Shown piece after piece: positions 34,525 to 43,591 of a DNA stretch of 64,000 bases (its first letter is position 1; every line of letters starts with the position of its first letter). The stretch covers positions 1 to 64,000 of the forward strand of contig CAJTRK010000003.1 in NCBI GenBank assembly GCA_910578475.1, written 5' to 3'. The translations under genes and the position numbers were made by a program. The notes beneath the pieces are model-generated. The model was not told where the DNA came from. It saw only the letters and a list, made by a program, of their open reading frames with translations, and did no database searches. The stretch comes from an uncultured Lachnospiraceae bacterium (GTDB lineage Bacteria > Bacillota > Clostridia > Lachnospirales > Lachnospiraceae).

Positions 34525-35769
34525 CTATCTGTTTATCGATTCTTCCGTGGAGTTTGACAGCTTCCACAAAGCCGGTTCCACCTGCAAAAATTTCATAACA
34601 TCAATTATTTTATCTTTTTCTTCTTTTTGACGTTCCGCTTTCATTCCTTCTTTTCTGACCGCCCGTATCAGAATATTCTTCGGCGTATGTTCCATGTCGA
34701 TAAATTCCAGCAAATCCGTTTCATATCCTTCTGATTTCAATATATCCGCCCGCAGGGCATCCGTAATGAGCGCGGACATTCTTTCTTTGATGATGCCGTA
34801 TTGCAGAATGGGCTTTAATTCCTGGCAGGAAATCTGTTTATTCACTTCATGCTGACAGCAGGGAACCGATAAAATAACTTTTGCGCCCCATTTTACCGCC
34901 TTGTCCAGCGCATAGTCCGTCGCCGTATCACAGGCGTGCAGCGTTACTACCATATCCGCCGCCGTAAGTCCTTCATATTCCGCGATGTCGCCCCGTATAA
35001 AGCGAAGCTTCTGATAACCGTATTGATGGCACAGCTTATTACAACGCTCTATCACATCTTCCTTTAAGTCAAGCCCCGTAATTGCTACATCCAATCCCAA
35101 TAATTCATGAAGATAATAATAAACGGCAAAAGTCAGATAAGATTTCCCACATCCGAAGTCTACAATCTGAATTTCTCTGTCGGAGGGAAGGGCCGGCAGA
35201 ATATCTTCTATAAATTCCAAAAACCGGTTTATCTGCTTGTATTTATCGTATTTTGCACGAATCACCTGTCCGTCGTTTCCCTGAACGCCCAAATCCACCA
35301 AGAAGGGAACCGTTTTCCCTTCTTCCAGAATATATTTTTTGACCCGGTTGTGCGTAAGAGGCCGCTCTGCTCCGTCTCTCCTGACCATAGAACGATTCCA
35401 CGCCCCGCAGGCCGGTTCTTCCATACGCTGTGCGGGCATTTTTTCCCTGACCGTCATCTTCCCCTTTTTGCTGACCAGAATCACGGCTTTTTTATTAGTA
35501 TGCTCTATTTCACACTGTTTAAAATCCTGAAGAAGGTAATTACCAATTCGTGGAATTATCTCCACATCCTGATAATTCTCATGAAAGACCTTCGTTCCCT
35601 GATATAATGTTTCCTGAAACATAAGCTTTCCCCGCAGCATGACGGGTCTGATTTTCACCTTAAAAGCTTTTTCCTTATTCCGTGCGTTGCTCAGAATCAT
35701 CTGATACAGTCCGTCATTGACCGTCTCTTCCAACAACGCTCTGACCTCTTCTTTTCCTTCTATACTCAT
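34525..35769 (-). CDS. SAM-dependent methyltransferase (METTL25-like)
   Basis: A 414-residue class I methyltransferase. Residues about 1-135 form an N-terminal domain ending THNRVKKYIL. The SAM fold follows with motif I VDFGCGKSYLTFA (about 200), ITGLDLK, RFIRGDI, and a distinctive VTLHACDTATDYAL and LSVPCCQHEVN. This combination belongs to a family shared with eukaryotic METTL25/GSTCD proteins, suspected RNA or ribosome modifiers. Substrate unknown. ATG at 35769, after an upstream hairpin (35856-35891). Confidence 0.85.
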   Translation of the reverse strand: MSIEGKEEVRALLEETVNDGLYQMILSNARNKEKAFKVKIRPVMLRGKLMFQETLYQGTKVFHENYQDVEIIPRIGNYLLQDFKQCEIEHTNKKAVILVSKKGKMTVREKMPAQRMEEPACGAWNRSMVRRDGAERPLTHNRVKKYILEEGKTVPFLVDLGVQGNDGQVIRAKYDKYKQINRFLEFIEDILPALPSDREIQIVDFGCGKSYLTFAVYYYLHELLGLDVAITGLDLKEDVIERCNKLCHQYGYQKLRFIRGDIAEYEGLTAADMVVTLHACDTATDYALDKAVKWGAKVILSVPCCQHEVNKQISCQELKPILQYGIIKERMSALITDALRADILKSEGYETDLLEFIDMEHTPKNILIRAVRKEGMKAERQKEEKDKIIDVMKFLQVEPALWKLSNSTEESINR

Positions 35770-35855
35770 ATGCTTTCCTACTCGTTTATCTATATTGTCA
35801 CATTATCCGCTGTTTTTCCATATCAAGGTTAAACTGCAAATCACGCAGTTCTGCA

Positions 35856-35891
35856 GGTTGAAAAAGATTTGCATGCAAATCTTTCTCAACC
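35856..35891. terminator. Long hairpin between two minus-strand genes
   Basis: A 17-bp stem GGTTGAAAAAGATTTGC / GCAAATCTTTCTCAACC with a 2-nt loop, one wobble pair, no clear T run. It shares the GATTTGC-GCAAATC core with the short arm of repeat copy C and may be a related element or a processing site. Confidence 0.5.
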
Positions 35892-35921
35892 TATTGTATA
35901 AAGATTTTCCCAAAACCTCAA

Positions 35922-36368
35922 CTAAAATTTTAAGATTCCGTTATGGTTTGCATGTCTTTTTCTGTATATTTCATAATAAAGCAGTACCTGAACAAATTCT
36001 TCAATCCATTCCCAGGGTTTCTCCTCTAGATGGGAAGCGGCCACTGTCTCCGCTCCGGTCTCTCCGGCAGCCGGGCTGATGCCTTCCTGGGTGCGGTTAT
36101 CTCCCATTCCTTCCGTACGCCTGATTTTATCCATAATTGTCTTTGTCAGCCGGTATAACTGCCATTTATCCGGATATTCATCGTAAATGCAGCTTCCTTC
36201 ATAATCTATCTGATTCAGTATTTCCGCAATAATTTTCTGATAACGTTTCGCTTCCGATGGGTACATTTGTTGTAAATATTCCAAATCTCGTGTTACGGTA
36301 TCTTCTTCCTGATAATACATGGGAAGCGGATATGCCATATAAAAGGGAAGAATTCTTGATTGATTCAT
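35922..36368 (-). CDS. Conserved hypothetical protein (148 residues)
   Basis: Begins MNQSRILPFYMAYPLPMYY, a Pro/Tyr-rich segment, followed by an acidic helical region (TRDLEYLQQMYPSEAKRYQKI) and a C-terminal helix WEWIEEFVQVLLYYEIYRKRH. No membrane segment or cofactor motif. The composition and length suggest a small conserved clostridial protein of unknown function. It sits between the atp operon terminator and the methyltransferase gene. Confidence 0.7.
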   Translation of the reverse strand: MNQSRILPFYMAYPLPMYYQEEDTVTRDLEYLQQMYPSEAKRYQKIIAEILNQIDYEGSCIYDEYPDKWQLYRLTKTIMDKIRRTEGMGDNRTQEGISPAAGETGAETVAASHLEEKPWEWIEEFVQVLLYYEIYRKRHANHNGILKF

Positions 36369-36445
36369 ATGATTCCAGCTTCTGACCTGATTTATTTTAT
36401 CATATGCGCATAAATCCCCTTTGTTGAATAACGTCCATTATTCAA

Positions 36446-36472
36446 ATAGGACAGGCTTTCTGCCTGTCCTAT
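36446..36472 (-). terminator. atp operon terminator
   Basis: A 10-bp stem ATAGGACAGG / CCTGTCCTAT with a 7-nt loop, followed by TTTG on the minus strand, 9 bp after the atpC stop. A second small hairpin (TTGAATAA / TTATTCAA, 36424-36445) adjoins it. Confidence 0.75.
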
Positions 36473-36480
36473 CGATAGCA

Positions 36481-36894
36481 TTATTGTTCGTTAATTGCAT
36501 TGATTCTCGCAACCGCACGTTTTAAAGACATTTCTGCGCGTTTCATGTCCGTTCCGGGCGCATGCTCCCTGATTCGGCTCTCCGCACGTTCCTTTGCCTC
36601 TTCCGCACGCTTTAAGTCAATTTCCGCAGGCCATTCGATGATTTCCGCAAGAATCGTTACCTTATCCTGCAATACCTCCGCAAATCCGGCGTGCAGCGCC
36701 GCCTCTCTGGTTTCGTTCTCCTGCGTAATTGTCAGAATGCCCGGTGAAATAATCATCGTCATCGGAATATGCTGTTTATAGATTCCGACTTCGCCTTCCA
36801 CCGTGTTAAATTCCACCATAGAGACTTCTTCTTCGTAAAATACCCTGTCGGGTGTAATTACTTTTAATGTAAACCTGTTATCATTCTCAGCCAT
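36481..36894 (-). CDS. atpC: ATP synthase F1 subunit epsilon
   Basis: Central-stalk and regulatory subunit. 137 residues: N-terminal beta sandwich (TLKVITPDRVFYEEEVSMVEFNT, GEVGIYKQH) and C-terminal helical hairpin (KRAEMSLKRAVARINA). Last gene of the operon. Confidence 0.96.
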   Translation of the reverse strand: MAENDNRFTLKVITPDRVFYEEEVSMVEFNTVEGEVGIYKQHIPMTMIISPGILTITQENETREAALHAGFAEVLQDKVTILAEIIEWPAEIDLKRAEEAKERAESRIREHAPGTDMKRAEMSLKRAVARINAINEQ

Positions 36895-36926
36895 ACTTCA
36901 CCCTGCCTTTCTTTCAGCCTGTGAAT

Positions 36927-38330
36927 TTATTTTACACGGGCAAGTACGTCGTCAATACTTCCTGCATTCAGGAAATAACTCTCCGGAATATCATCGTGTT
37001 TTCCTTCCAGTATTTCCTTAAAGCCTCTGATTGTTTCCGCAATCGGCACATATTTACCTTCCAGACCGGTAAACTGTCCCGCTACGAAGAACGGCTGAGA
37101 CAGAAATCTTTGAATTTTTCTTGCACGGGAAACGACTAATTTATCATCTTCCGAAAGCTCATCCATACCGAGAATTGCAATAATATCCTGTAATTCTTTG
37201 TATTTCTGAAGGATTTCCTGCACGCCTCTCGCTACATGATAGTGCTCTTCTCCGACTACTCTGGGGTCAAGGATTCTGGAAGTCGATTCCAGCGGGTCAA
37301 CCGCCGGATAAATACCGAGTTCTACGATAGACCTGGACAATACCGTGGTTGCATCCAAATGCGCAAAAGTCGTTGCCGGCGCCGGGTCCGTAAGGTCATC
37401 GGCCGGTACATAAACCGCCTGAACGGATGTGATGGAACCGTTCTTTGTAGAAGTAATTCTTTCCTGCAAAGCGCCCATTTCCGTCTGTAAGGTAGGCTGG
37501 TAACCTACCGCAGAAGGCATACGGCCAAGCAGCGCGGATACCTCGGAACCTGCCTGTGTAAACCGGAAAATATTGTCGATGAACAGCAGCACGTCTTTAC
37601 CGCCTTTGTCACGGAAATATTCCGCCATCGTCAGACCTGTCAGACCGACCCGCATTCTCGCTCCCGGCGGCTCGTTCATCTGTCCGAATACCATCGTTGT
37701 CTTATCAATAACACCTGATTCTTTCATTTCATAATACAGGTCGTTACCTTCTCTTGTACGTTCCCCTACACCGGTAAATACGGAATATCCGCCGTGCTCC
37801 GTCGCGATATTTCGAATCAATTCCTGAATCAGAACCGTCTTACCAACGCCGGCGCCGCCGAACAGTCCAATCTTACCACCCTTCTGATACGGGCAGAGAA
37901 GGTCTACGACTTTAATACCGGTCTCCAGCATTTCCGTTTCGGTAGCCTGCTCTTCAAATTTGGGAGCTGCTCTGTGAATCGGCTCATAAGTTACTCCTGT
38001 CGGAGCAGGAATATTGTCAATCGGCTGTCCTAACACATTAAAGATACGTCCTAATGTATTCTCACCGACCGGAACACTGATTGGAGCGCCTGTCGAAACT
38101 GCTTCCATGCCTCTGACCAGTCCGTCGGTAGAACCCATAGCGATACATCTTACTGTATCGTCACCCAGATGCTGTGATACCTCGACAATCAACTCAGAAC
38201 CGTCTTTTAACGGAATTCTGATTGCATCGTTGATTTCAGGCAAATTGCCTTCGTCGAACTTAACGTCGAGTACGGCGCCGATAATCTGGGTAAGTTTTCC
38301 ACGGCTTTCGCCATTTTTCACTTCTGCCAT
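36927..38330 (-). CDS. atpD: ATP synthase F1 subunit beta
   Basis: Catalytic subunit: Walker A GGAGVGKTVL, GERTREGND, catalytic VFGQMNEPPGARMRVG, LLFIDNIFRFTQAGSEVS. 467 residues from ATG 38330, which has AAAGGA 8 bp upstream (a longer in-frame start at 38354 is rejected). Confidence 0.98.
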   Translation of the reverse strand: MAEVKNGESRGKLTQIIGAVLDVKFDEGNLPEINDAIRIPLKDGSELIVEVSQHLGDDTVRCIAMGSTDGLVRGMEAVSTGAPISVPVGENTLGRIFNVLGQPIDNIPAPTGVTYEPIHRAAPKFEEQATETEMLETGIKVVDLLCPYQKGGKIGLFGGAGVGKTVLIQELIRNIATEHGGYSVFTGVGERTREGNDLYYEMKESGVIDKTTMVFGQMNEPPGARMRVGLTGLTMAEYFRDKGGKDVLLFIDNIFRFTQAGSEVSALLGRMPSAVGYQPTLQTEMGALQERITSTKNGSITSVQAVYVPADDLTDPAPATTFAHLDATTVLSRSIVELGIYPAVDPLESTSRILDPRVVGEEHYHVARGVQEILQKYKELQDIIAILGMDELSEDDKLVVSRARKIQRFLSQPFFVAGQFTGLEGKYVPIAETIRGFKEILEGKHDDIPESYFLNAGSIDDVLARVK

Positions 38331-38357
38331 CTTCTTTTCCTTTCTATATTTCAATTA

Positions 38358-39224
38358 TCAGGAAATCGCATTCGCTCCTGCGATGATTTCCGTTAACTCC
38401 TGTGTAATAGAGCCTTGTCTCGCCCTGTTATACATCAGCGATAAGTGGTCTATCATTTCTTCAGCATTGCTCGTTGCAGAATCCATTGCCTGCATTCTTG
38501 CACCGTTCTCACTGGCTACCGCTTCAATCAAACCGCCATATATCAAACTCGTAACATATTTAGGAATAATCATTTCCAGCGCCTCGTCGTCGTTCGGTTC
38601 AAAACTCATAAGCGCCTTGCTTTCCTTTTCCTCCGCCGCATCCGCTTTCTTCTCCGCTTCTACCGGAAGAAGTTTCAACAGCGTCGGTTCATGTACTACG
38701 GTATTCTTGAAAGCGGTATATGCGATATAAATTTCTCCGATTTCGCCTTTCGTATAAGCTTCCAGGACTCTGGAACTTAACGCCATCGCATCGACATAAA
38801 GCGGCTCTTCAATAATGTCGGAATCCTCCTCCACGATTTCATAACCATGCCGGTTCAACGCGTCTTTTCCTTTTTTACCAATCGCATAAATGCGCAGGTC
38901 TTCTTTCCTGAAACCGCTTTGCTGTGTAACAAGCTTTACGATATTGGAGTTATAACCGCCCGCGAGCCCTCTGTTTGAAGTGATTACGATGACTGCCTTT
39001 TTCGCAGAGTCTCCACCGTTCAGATAGGGATGGTTCAAGTTTCCTGTTTTGGCAAGCATTGACGTTACCGTCTCGTACATACAGTTAAAATATGCTTTGG
39101 ACTGCTCTGCACGCTGCTTTGCTCTCTGCAGTTTTACAGTAGAAACAAGTTTCATCGCTTTGGTAATCTGCTGAGTGCTCTGTATGCTGCCCTTACGCCT
39201 TTTTATGTCTCTCATTGAGGCCAT
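38358..39224 (-). CDS. atpG: ATP synthase F1 subunit gamma
   Basis: Rotating central shaft. 288 residues with the conserved N-terminal (MRDIKRRKGSIQSTQQITKAMKLV) and C-terminal (RMQAMDSATSNAEEMI, NRARQGSITQELTEI) helices that form the coiled coil, and TSNRGLAGGYNSN between. Confidence 0.97.
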   Translation of the reverse strand: MASMRDIKRRKGSIQSTQQITKAMKLVSTVKLQRAKQRAEQSKAYFNCMYETVTSMLAKTGNLNHPYLNGGDSAKKAVIVITSNRGLAGGYNSNIVKLVTQQSGFRKEDLRIYAIGKKGKDALNRHGYEIVEEDSDIIEEPLYVDAMALSSRVLEAYTKGEIGEIYIAYTAFKNTVVHEPTLLKLLPVEAEKKADAAEEKESKALMSFEPNDDEALEMIIPKYVTSLIYGGLIEAVASENGARMQAMDSATSNAEEMIDHLSLMYNRARQGSITQELTEIIAGANAIS

Positions 39225-39255
39225 AGCATCACCTTACCTTCCACTTTCTCTACTT

Positions 39256-40761
39256 TTATTTGAACTGCGCTTTACATTCTTCAATTGCTTTTCTGAGCTT
39301 GCCTTCTATTTCGTCGGAAATCACTTTGTTTTCCGCGATAGAACTCGGAATCTCAGGATATTTTGTATCCAGGAACTCAAAAAGTTCTGCCTCGAACCGT
39401 GTAATATCTTCTACCGGAACATCCAGCAGATACTTATTGGTCGCCGCAAAGATAATGATGACCTGATACTGTACCGGCATCGGCTTATACTGAGGCTGCT
39501 TCAGGATTTCTTTAATTCTTTCACCCTGCGCAAGCTTCTCTTTCGTGTCCGCATCCAGTTCGGAACCGAACTGTGAAAACGCCGCAAGTTCACGATACTG
39601 TGCCAATTCCACACGAATCGGAGCTGCAATTTTCTTCATCGCCTTTATCTGCGCCGCACCACCTACACGAGATACGGAAAGTCCGGCATTAACCGCCGGT
39701 CTGAAACCGGAATTGAACATCTCTGTTTCCAGATAAATCTGGCCGTCCGTGATGGAAATAACATTTGTCGGAATATAGGCCGATACGTCTCCTGCCTGCG
39801 TCTCGATAATCGGAAGCGCGGTCAGGGAACCTCCGCCGTATTCGTCACTCATTCTTGCCGCACGCTCTAACAGCCTGGAATGCAGATAGAAAACGTCGCC
39901 CGGATAAGCCTCACGTCCCGGCGGTCTTCTCAGCAGCAGGGAAAGTGTACGATAAGCAACGGCGTGCTTGCTCAAATCGTCATAAACGACAAGAACGTCT
40001 TCCCCGTTCTCCATCCACTCTTCACCAATCGCACAGCCGGAATATGGCGCGATATACTGTAACGGCGCAAGCTCACTCGCCGAAGCCGCAACAACGGTCG
40101 TGTAGCTCATTGCGCCAAACTCATTCAATGTCTTAACAATGGAAGCGACTGTGGATGCTTTCTGGCCGATTGCCACATAAATACATTTTACACCCTGTCC
40201 CTTCTGGTTGATAATGGTATCAATCGCAATAGCTGTTTTACCGGTCTGTCTGTCACCGATAATCAGCTCTCTCTGTCCCCTTCCAATCGGAACCATGGAG
40301 TCAATTGCCTTGATACCTGTCTGCAGCGGCGTATCAACAGATTTTCTTGTGATAACACCGGATGCAACTCTTTCAATTTTACGATATTTGTCAGTCTGAA
40401 TCGGCCCTTTACCATCGATGGGCATACCAAGAGCATTAATAACGCGGCCAAGCATACAGTCACCGACCGGCACTTCAACAACTCTTCCCGTTGTCTTAAC
40501 GATATCACCTTCGTTGATATTATGCTGGCTTCCGAGAAGTACGGCGCCAACATTGTCTTCTTCCAGGTTAAGTACCATGCCGTAAACATCGCCGGGGAAT
40601 TCCAACAATTCACCCTGCATCGCATTTTCAAGTCCATGTACACGGGCAATTCCGTCTGCTACCTGAATAACCGTACCAACATCTGATACTTCCAGTGCAG
40701 AGGAATATCGCTTAATTTGCTCTTTAATGACTGAACTTATTTCTTCTGGTCTTAAATTCAT
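39256..40761 (-). CDS. atpA: ATP synthase F1 subunit alpha
   Basis: Non-catalytic nucleotide-binding subunit: P-loop GDRQTGKTAIAIDT, VVAASASE, YDDLSKHAVAYR, LLLRRPPGREAYPGD. 501 residues from ATG 40761 (AAAGGTG upstream); the N-terminus MNLRPEEISSVIKEQI is the family start. Confidence 0.98.
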   Translation of the reverse strand: MNLRPEEISSVIKEQIKRYSSALEVSDVGTVIQVADGIARVHGLENAMQGELLEFPGDVYGMVLNLEEDNVGAVLLGSQHNINEGDIVKTTGRVVEVPVGDCMLGRVINALGMPIDGKGPIQTDKYRKIERVASGVITRKSVDTPLQTGIKAIDSMVPIGRGQRELIIGDRQTGKTAIAIDTIINQKGQGVKCIYVAIGQKASTVASIVKTLNEFGAMSYTTVVAASASELAPLQYIAPYSGCAIGEEWMENGEDVLVVYDDLSKHAVAYRTLSLLLRRPPGREAYPGDVFYLHSRLLERAARMSDEYGGGSLTALPIIETQAGDVSAYIPTNVISITDGQIYLETEMFNSGFRPAVNAGLSVSRVGGAAQIKAMKKIAAPIRVELAQYRELAAFSQFGSELDADTKEKLAQGERIKEILKQPQYKPMPVQYQVIIIFAATNKYLLDVPVEDITRFEAELFEFLDTKYPEIPSSIAENKVISDEIEGKLRKAIEECKAQFK

Positions 40762-40815
40762 GCCATTCGCACCTTTCTTTCTGAATTTCGCCACAATCCG
40801 TTTTCGCCTGCGGCA

Positions 40816-41361
40816 TTATATTTGAACTTTCAACAAATCTTTCTGAAGTTCATTTAATTTCGTACTGATACTGCTGTCTACGACTCTGTCGCCGATGCGG
40901 ATAACCATACCGCCAATCAACGCAGCATCCTGCTCGTAATGAATCTCCATAGACTTATAATCCGTCGTATCGAGTAGTCTCTGTTCGACCTTCTTACACT
41001 GTTCACTTCTCAGAGGTACGGCTGTCGTTACAGTAGCAACGCCGATTCCTTTGTGCTTCTTGACTTCTGTGAGAAAATATTCCAAAATTCCTTCTATTTC
41101 CGGATAACGGTCTTTCGAAATAATAATCGTCATAAACCCAAGCAGCTCATCTGAAATCCGGCCTTTGAAAACATCCGTGACAACCCTGCACTTCTCATCC
41201 TTATTAATTTTCGGATGAGTCATCAGTCTTCCGAAATCATCATTTTCCTTCAGAATCTTCTGAAGCTGACCGATTTCGTCAAGCATTTCATCCACTTTGT
41301 TTTCTTCTACCGCAAGCTCGAACAACGCATCTCCGTATGTTTTTGAAATTAGCTTAGCCAT
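40816..41361 (-). CDS. atpH: ATP synthase F1 subunit delta
   Basis: Peripheral-stalk cap linking F1 to the b subunits. 181 residues: helical N-terminus SKTYGDALFELAVEENK and the C-terminal GGMVIRIGDRVVDSSIS signature. Overlaps the end of atpF by 13 bp. Confidence 0.95.
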   Translation of the reverse strand: MAKLISKTYGDALFELAVEENKVDEMLDEIGQLQKILKENDDFGRLMTHPKINKDEKCRVVTDVFKGRISDELLGFMTIIISKDRYPEIEGILEYFLTEVKKHKGIGVATVTTAVPLRSEQCKKVEQRLLDTTDYKSMEIHYEQDAALIGGMVIRIGDRVVDSSISTKLNELQKDLLKVQI

Positions 41362-41912
41362 GTGCTGTCACCCATTTCTTTCAGCGTTTCCTCGATTAGA
41401 CTGTCCTGCACAGTTGTATCAATCGCCGCGCTTACAACCTTTCCTGCCATCAAAGATGCCAATACTACCATTTCCCGCTTCACTTCGTCAGCCGCTTTCT
41501 TCTTTTCCAGTTCGGCTTCCACACTCGCTCTTTCGATAATTCTGGCCGCTTCTTCCTTCGCCTGCGACACAATCTTATTTTCGTTCGCCAATGCTTTTTT
41601 GCGCGCTTCGCTGAGAATGTTTTCCGCTTCTTTATCAATCTCTTTTAATCTGGTCTCGTATTCCGCTTTTAAATCCCTTGCTTCCGCCATATCCTTTGCG
41701 GCGTTGTCAAGTTCTCCCTTGATTTTATCCTGTCGCTTCTGAAGCATATTCCTGACAGGATTAAATAACATGTGTGACGCAATCAGAAATAACGCAAATA
41801 CCGCGATAATCATCAAAATCGCATCATGGAGAAGCTGAAAATCCAAATCGAACAATCTTGGCGTCATTTCCGCAGATGCCAATACCAGACCCGTGCTTAC
41901 TATCGTATTCAA
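41349..41912 (-). CDS. atpF: ATP synthase F0 subunit b
   Basis: Peripheral stalk: one membrane helix (LLHDAILMIIAVFALFLIASHMLF, about 28-50) then a long charged coiled coil. Start is TTG at 41912, 7 bp after AGGAGG, giving 187 residues. A longer frame from 41996 would run through the repeat element and is rejected. Confidence 0.93.
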   Translation of the reverse strand: MNTIVSTGLVLASAEMTPRLFDLDFQLLHDAILMIIAVFALFLIASHMLFNPVRNMLQKRQDKIKGELDNAAKDMAEARDLKAEYETRLKEIDKEAENILSEARKKALANENKIVSQAKEEAARIIERASVEAELEKKKAADEVKREMVVLASLMAGKVVSAAIDTTVQDSLIEETLKEMGDSTWLS

Positions 41913-41949
41913 GCCCCTGCCTCCTTTCTTATTCGTTATAGAGCACCAG

Positions 41950-42057
41950 CAGAATGACCTGTGAGGGGCATTCTGCCGTGCGAAGAGGATTTGCAATGCA
42001 AATCTTGGAATTTCTCAGTCTGCGTTTTCTGCTGACTTAGAAATTCTCTTCGCACTA
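41950..42057 (-). repeat. Palindromic three-way-junction repeat, copy C (between atpE and atpF)
   Basis: Begins at the atpE stop codon. On the minus strand: outer stem GTGCGAAGAG / CTCTTCGCAC closing a long hairpin (GAATTTCT / AGAAATTC) and a short hairpin (GATTTGC / GCAAATC), then a 3' hairpin CAGAATG..CATTCTG. The order is the same as in copies A and B. Stem sequences differ but pairing is kept. Confidence 0.75.
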
Positions 42058-42306
42058 TACAAGGGGTTTTACGAATAAGAGCAGCATCGCAATCAGCAGA
42101 CCGTACAAACCGGTTGTCTCGGCAACTGCCTGACCCAATAACATCGTAGAGGTAACATCGGATTTAGCGCCCGGATTTCTTCCTACCGCCGCTGCCGCGT
42201 GTCCTGCTGCAATACCCTGTCCAACACCAGGTCCGATACCTGCGATAACCGCAAGACCTGCGCCGATTGCCGAACATCCCAAGATAAAATTAGTGTTAAA
42301 TTCCAT
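42055..42306 (-). CDS. atpE: ATP synthase F0 subunit c (sodium-type binding residues)
   Basis: An 83-residue hairpin of two membrane helices that forms the rotor ring. The ion site reads GPGVGQ on helix 1 (Gln30) and LGQAVAETTGLY on helix 2 (Val61, Glu63, Thr64, Thr65, Tyr68). With an offset of two this matches the sodium signature of Ilyobacter-type c subunits (Gln32, Val63, Glu65, Ser/Thr66, Thr67, Tyr70). Flanked on both sides by palindromic repeats inside the operon. Sodium coupling is inferred from residues only. Confidence 0.96.
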   Translation of the reverse strand: MEFNTNFILGCSAIGAGLAVIAGIGPGVGQGIAAGHAAAAVGRNPGAKSDVTSTMLLGQAVAETTGLYGLLIAMLLLFVKPLV

Positions 42307-42359
42307 TTTTCATTTCCTCCTTATTAATTACCTGATTTTTCAGGTTAAATAAACTTAAA

Positions 42360-42432
42360 TTTTCTTTCAGCCCGCGATGTTTGCAACGCAAACTCGCAGT
42401 CGAAAATCTCCGATTTTCGACTTAGACTTAGC
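42360..42432 (-). repeat. Palindromic repeat, copy D (between atpB and atpE)
   Basis: Starts within the atpB stop codon region with CTAAGTCTAA, then hairpins GTCGAAAATC-gga-GATTTTCGAC and GCGAGTTTGC..GCAAACATCGC, then GGGCTGAAAGAA. It shares the CTAAGT start and the (G)CTGAAAGAA end with copies A and B but lacks the 3' AGAATG hairpin. Confidence 0.6.
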
Positions 42433-43153
42433 TGTCCGACGTCGTACAAGCGTCGGTAATGTACGTCATCGTCAACATACAGAATACATACGTCTGAATT
42501 GCTCCGGAGAACAAATCAAAATAAACATGAAGCGCCGCCGGCCATATAATCGCTATTTTGGACAGCAATCCGTAAATCAGCGCCATCATTACCGTACCCG
42601 AAAGAACGTTTGCGAAAAGACGCAGCGATAAAGATATCGGCACCGCAACATCACCTATCACGTTAATGGGCGCCCAAATCGGCCACGGGTCACATAATCC
42701 GGCGATAACGCCTTTTACTTTCTGATATCTGAATTTGTTAAAATGAATCAGCGTAAAAGTCATGATACCAAGCGGAAGCGTTACGCCATAATCCGCGGTT
42801 GGCGGACGAAGTCCGAACAGACCGGATATATTACTTAATAATATAAAGATAAAAATAGTTCCGATGTAATTGCGGAACTGGGGCGAAAACTTACCCATAA
42901 CGCCGCCAATCATATTATCCAGCATTTCTACAACCATTTCCGCAATATTCTGGAAAGTTCCCGGCACTTCGGACGCGTGCTTAACCGCTCTGTTCGCCGC
43001 CAGGCAAAATCCAATGATTACCAGCATAACAATCAAAACACAGACATGCGTTGTCGTAATCCAGACTGTCTGCCCGAAGAACTGATACGAAAAAATACCG
43101 TGTATCATAAAATCGATATCCGCACCGCCGGACATTAAAATTCCCTGTCCCAT
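42428..43153 (-). CDS. atpB: ATP synthase F0 subunit a
   Basis: Membrane stator with the ion half-channels. 241 residues, five to six membrane helices, essential Arg in SLSLRLFANVLSG, and a C-terminal helix with LHVYFDLFSGAIQTYVF. ATG at 43153 has AAGGAGGTGAG upstream, the best ribosome binding site of the operon. Confidence 0.96.
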   Translation of the reverse strand: MGQGILMSGGADIDFMIHGIFSYQFFGQTVWITTTHVCVLIVMLVIIGFCLAANRAVKHASEVPGTFQNIAEMVVEMLDNMIGGVMGKFSPQFRNYIGTIFIFILLSNISGLFGLRPPTADYGVTLPLGIMTFTLIHFNKFRYQKVKGVIAGLCDPWPIWAPINVIGDVAVPISLSLRLFANVLSGTVMMALIYGLLSKIAIIWPAALHVYFDLFSGAIQTYVFCMLTMTYITDACTTSDS

Positions 43154-43189
43154 ATTCTCACCTCCTTGTCAACGTATTTTACATCTTCT

Positions 43190-43591
43190 TTATATTTTAA
43201 AAACTTTAGAACTTATCCTGCGCGTAAAAGGCTGCATATAGGCCGACACTTTCATTCCCATATAACCCAGAAAAGCCAGAAGCGGATTGGCAAATCCGCT
43301 TACCGCAAGCAGGGCCATAACAGCCACCAGAAAGAAATATCGTAAAAGATACTGCGTTCCGACTGTTTTACCTGCGTCCTTAGACGCCATATCCAGACTT
43401 CTGTCAAGCGTCCACCACATATGAACGGAACCGGCTGCCGCAAGAACGACGCCAATCCAGAGGCCTATACTATATTCCGGTTTTCGGGAAAAAAACAAAA
43501 TGACGATTTGGCATACGATGCCATATAGAAAAATACCAAGACACAAGTCAAACAATGTCGCATCAATTTTTATCTTCCTGTCTTTTTCCAT
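43190..43591 (-). CDS. atpI: ATP synthase protein I-like assembly factor
   Basis: A 133-residue membrane protein with four hydrophobic segments (LFDLCLGIFLYGIVCQIVIL, LWIGVVLAAAGSVHMWW, FFLVAVMALLAVSGF, LLAFLGYMGMK) directly before atpB, the usual position of AtpI, which assists c-ring assembly. Start ATG 43591 overlaps the end of the previous gene by 29 bp. Confidence 0.75.
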   Translation of the reverse strand: MEKDRKIKIDATLFDLCLGIFLYGIVCQIVILFFSRKPEYSIGLWIGVVLAAAGSVHMWWTLDRSLDMASKDAGKTVGTQYLLRYFFLVAVMALLAVSGFANPLLAFLGYMGMKVSAYMQPFTRRISSKVFKI

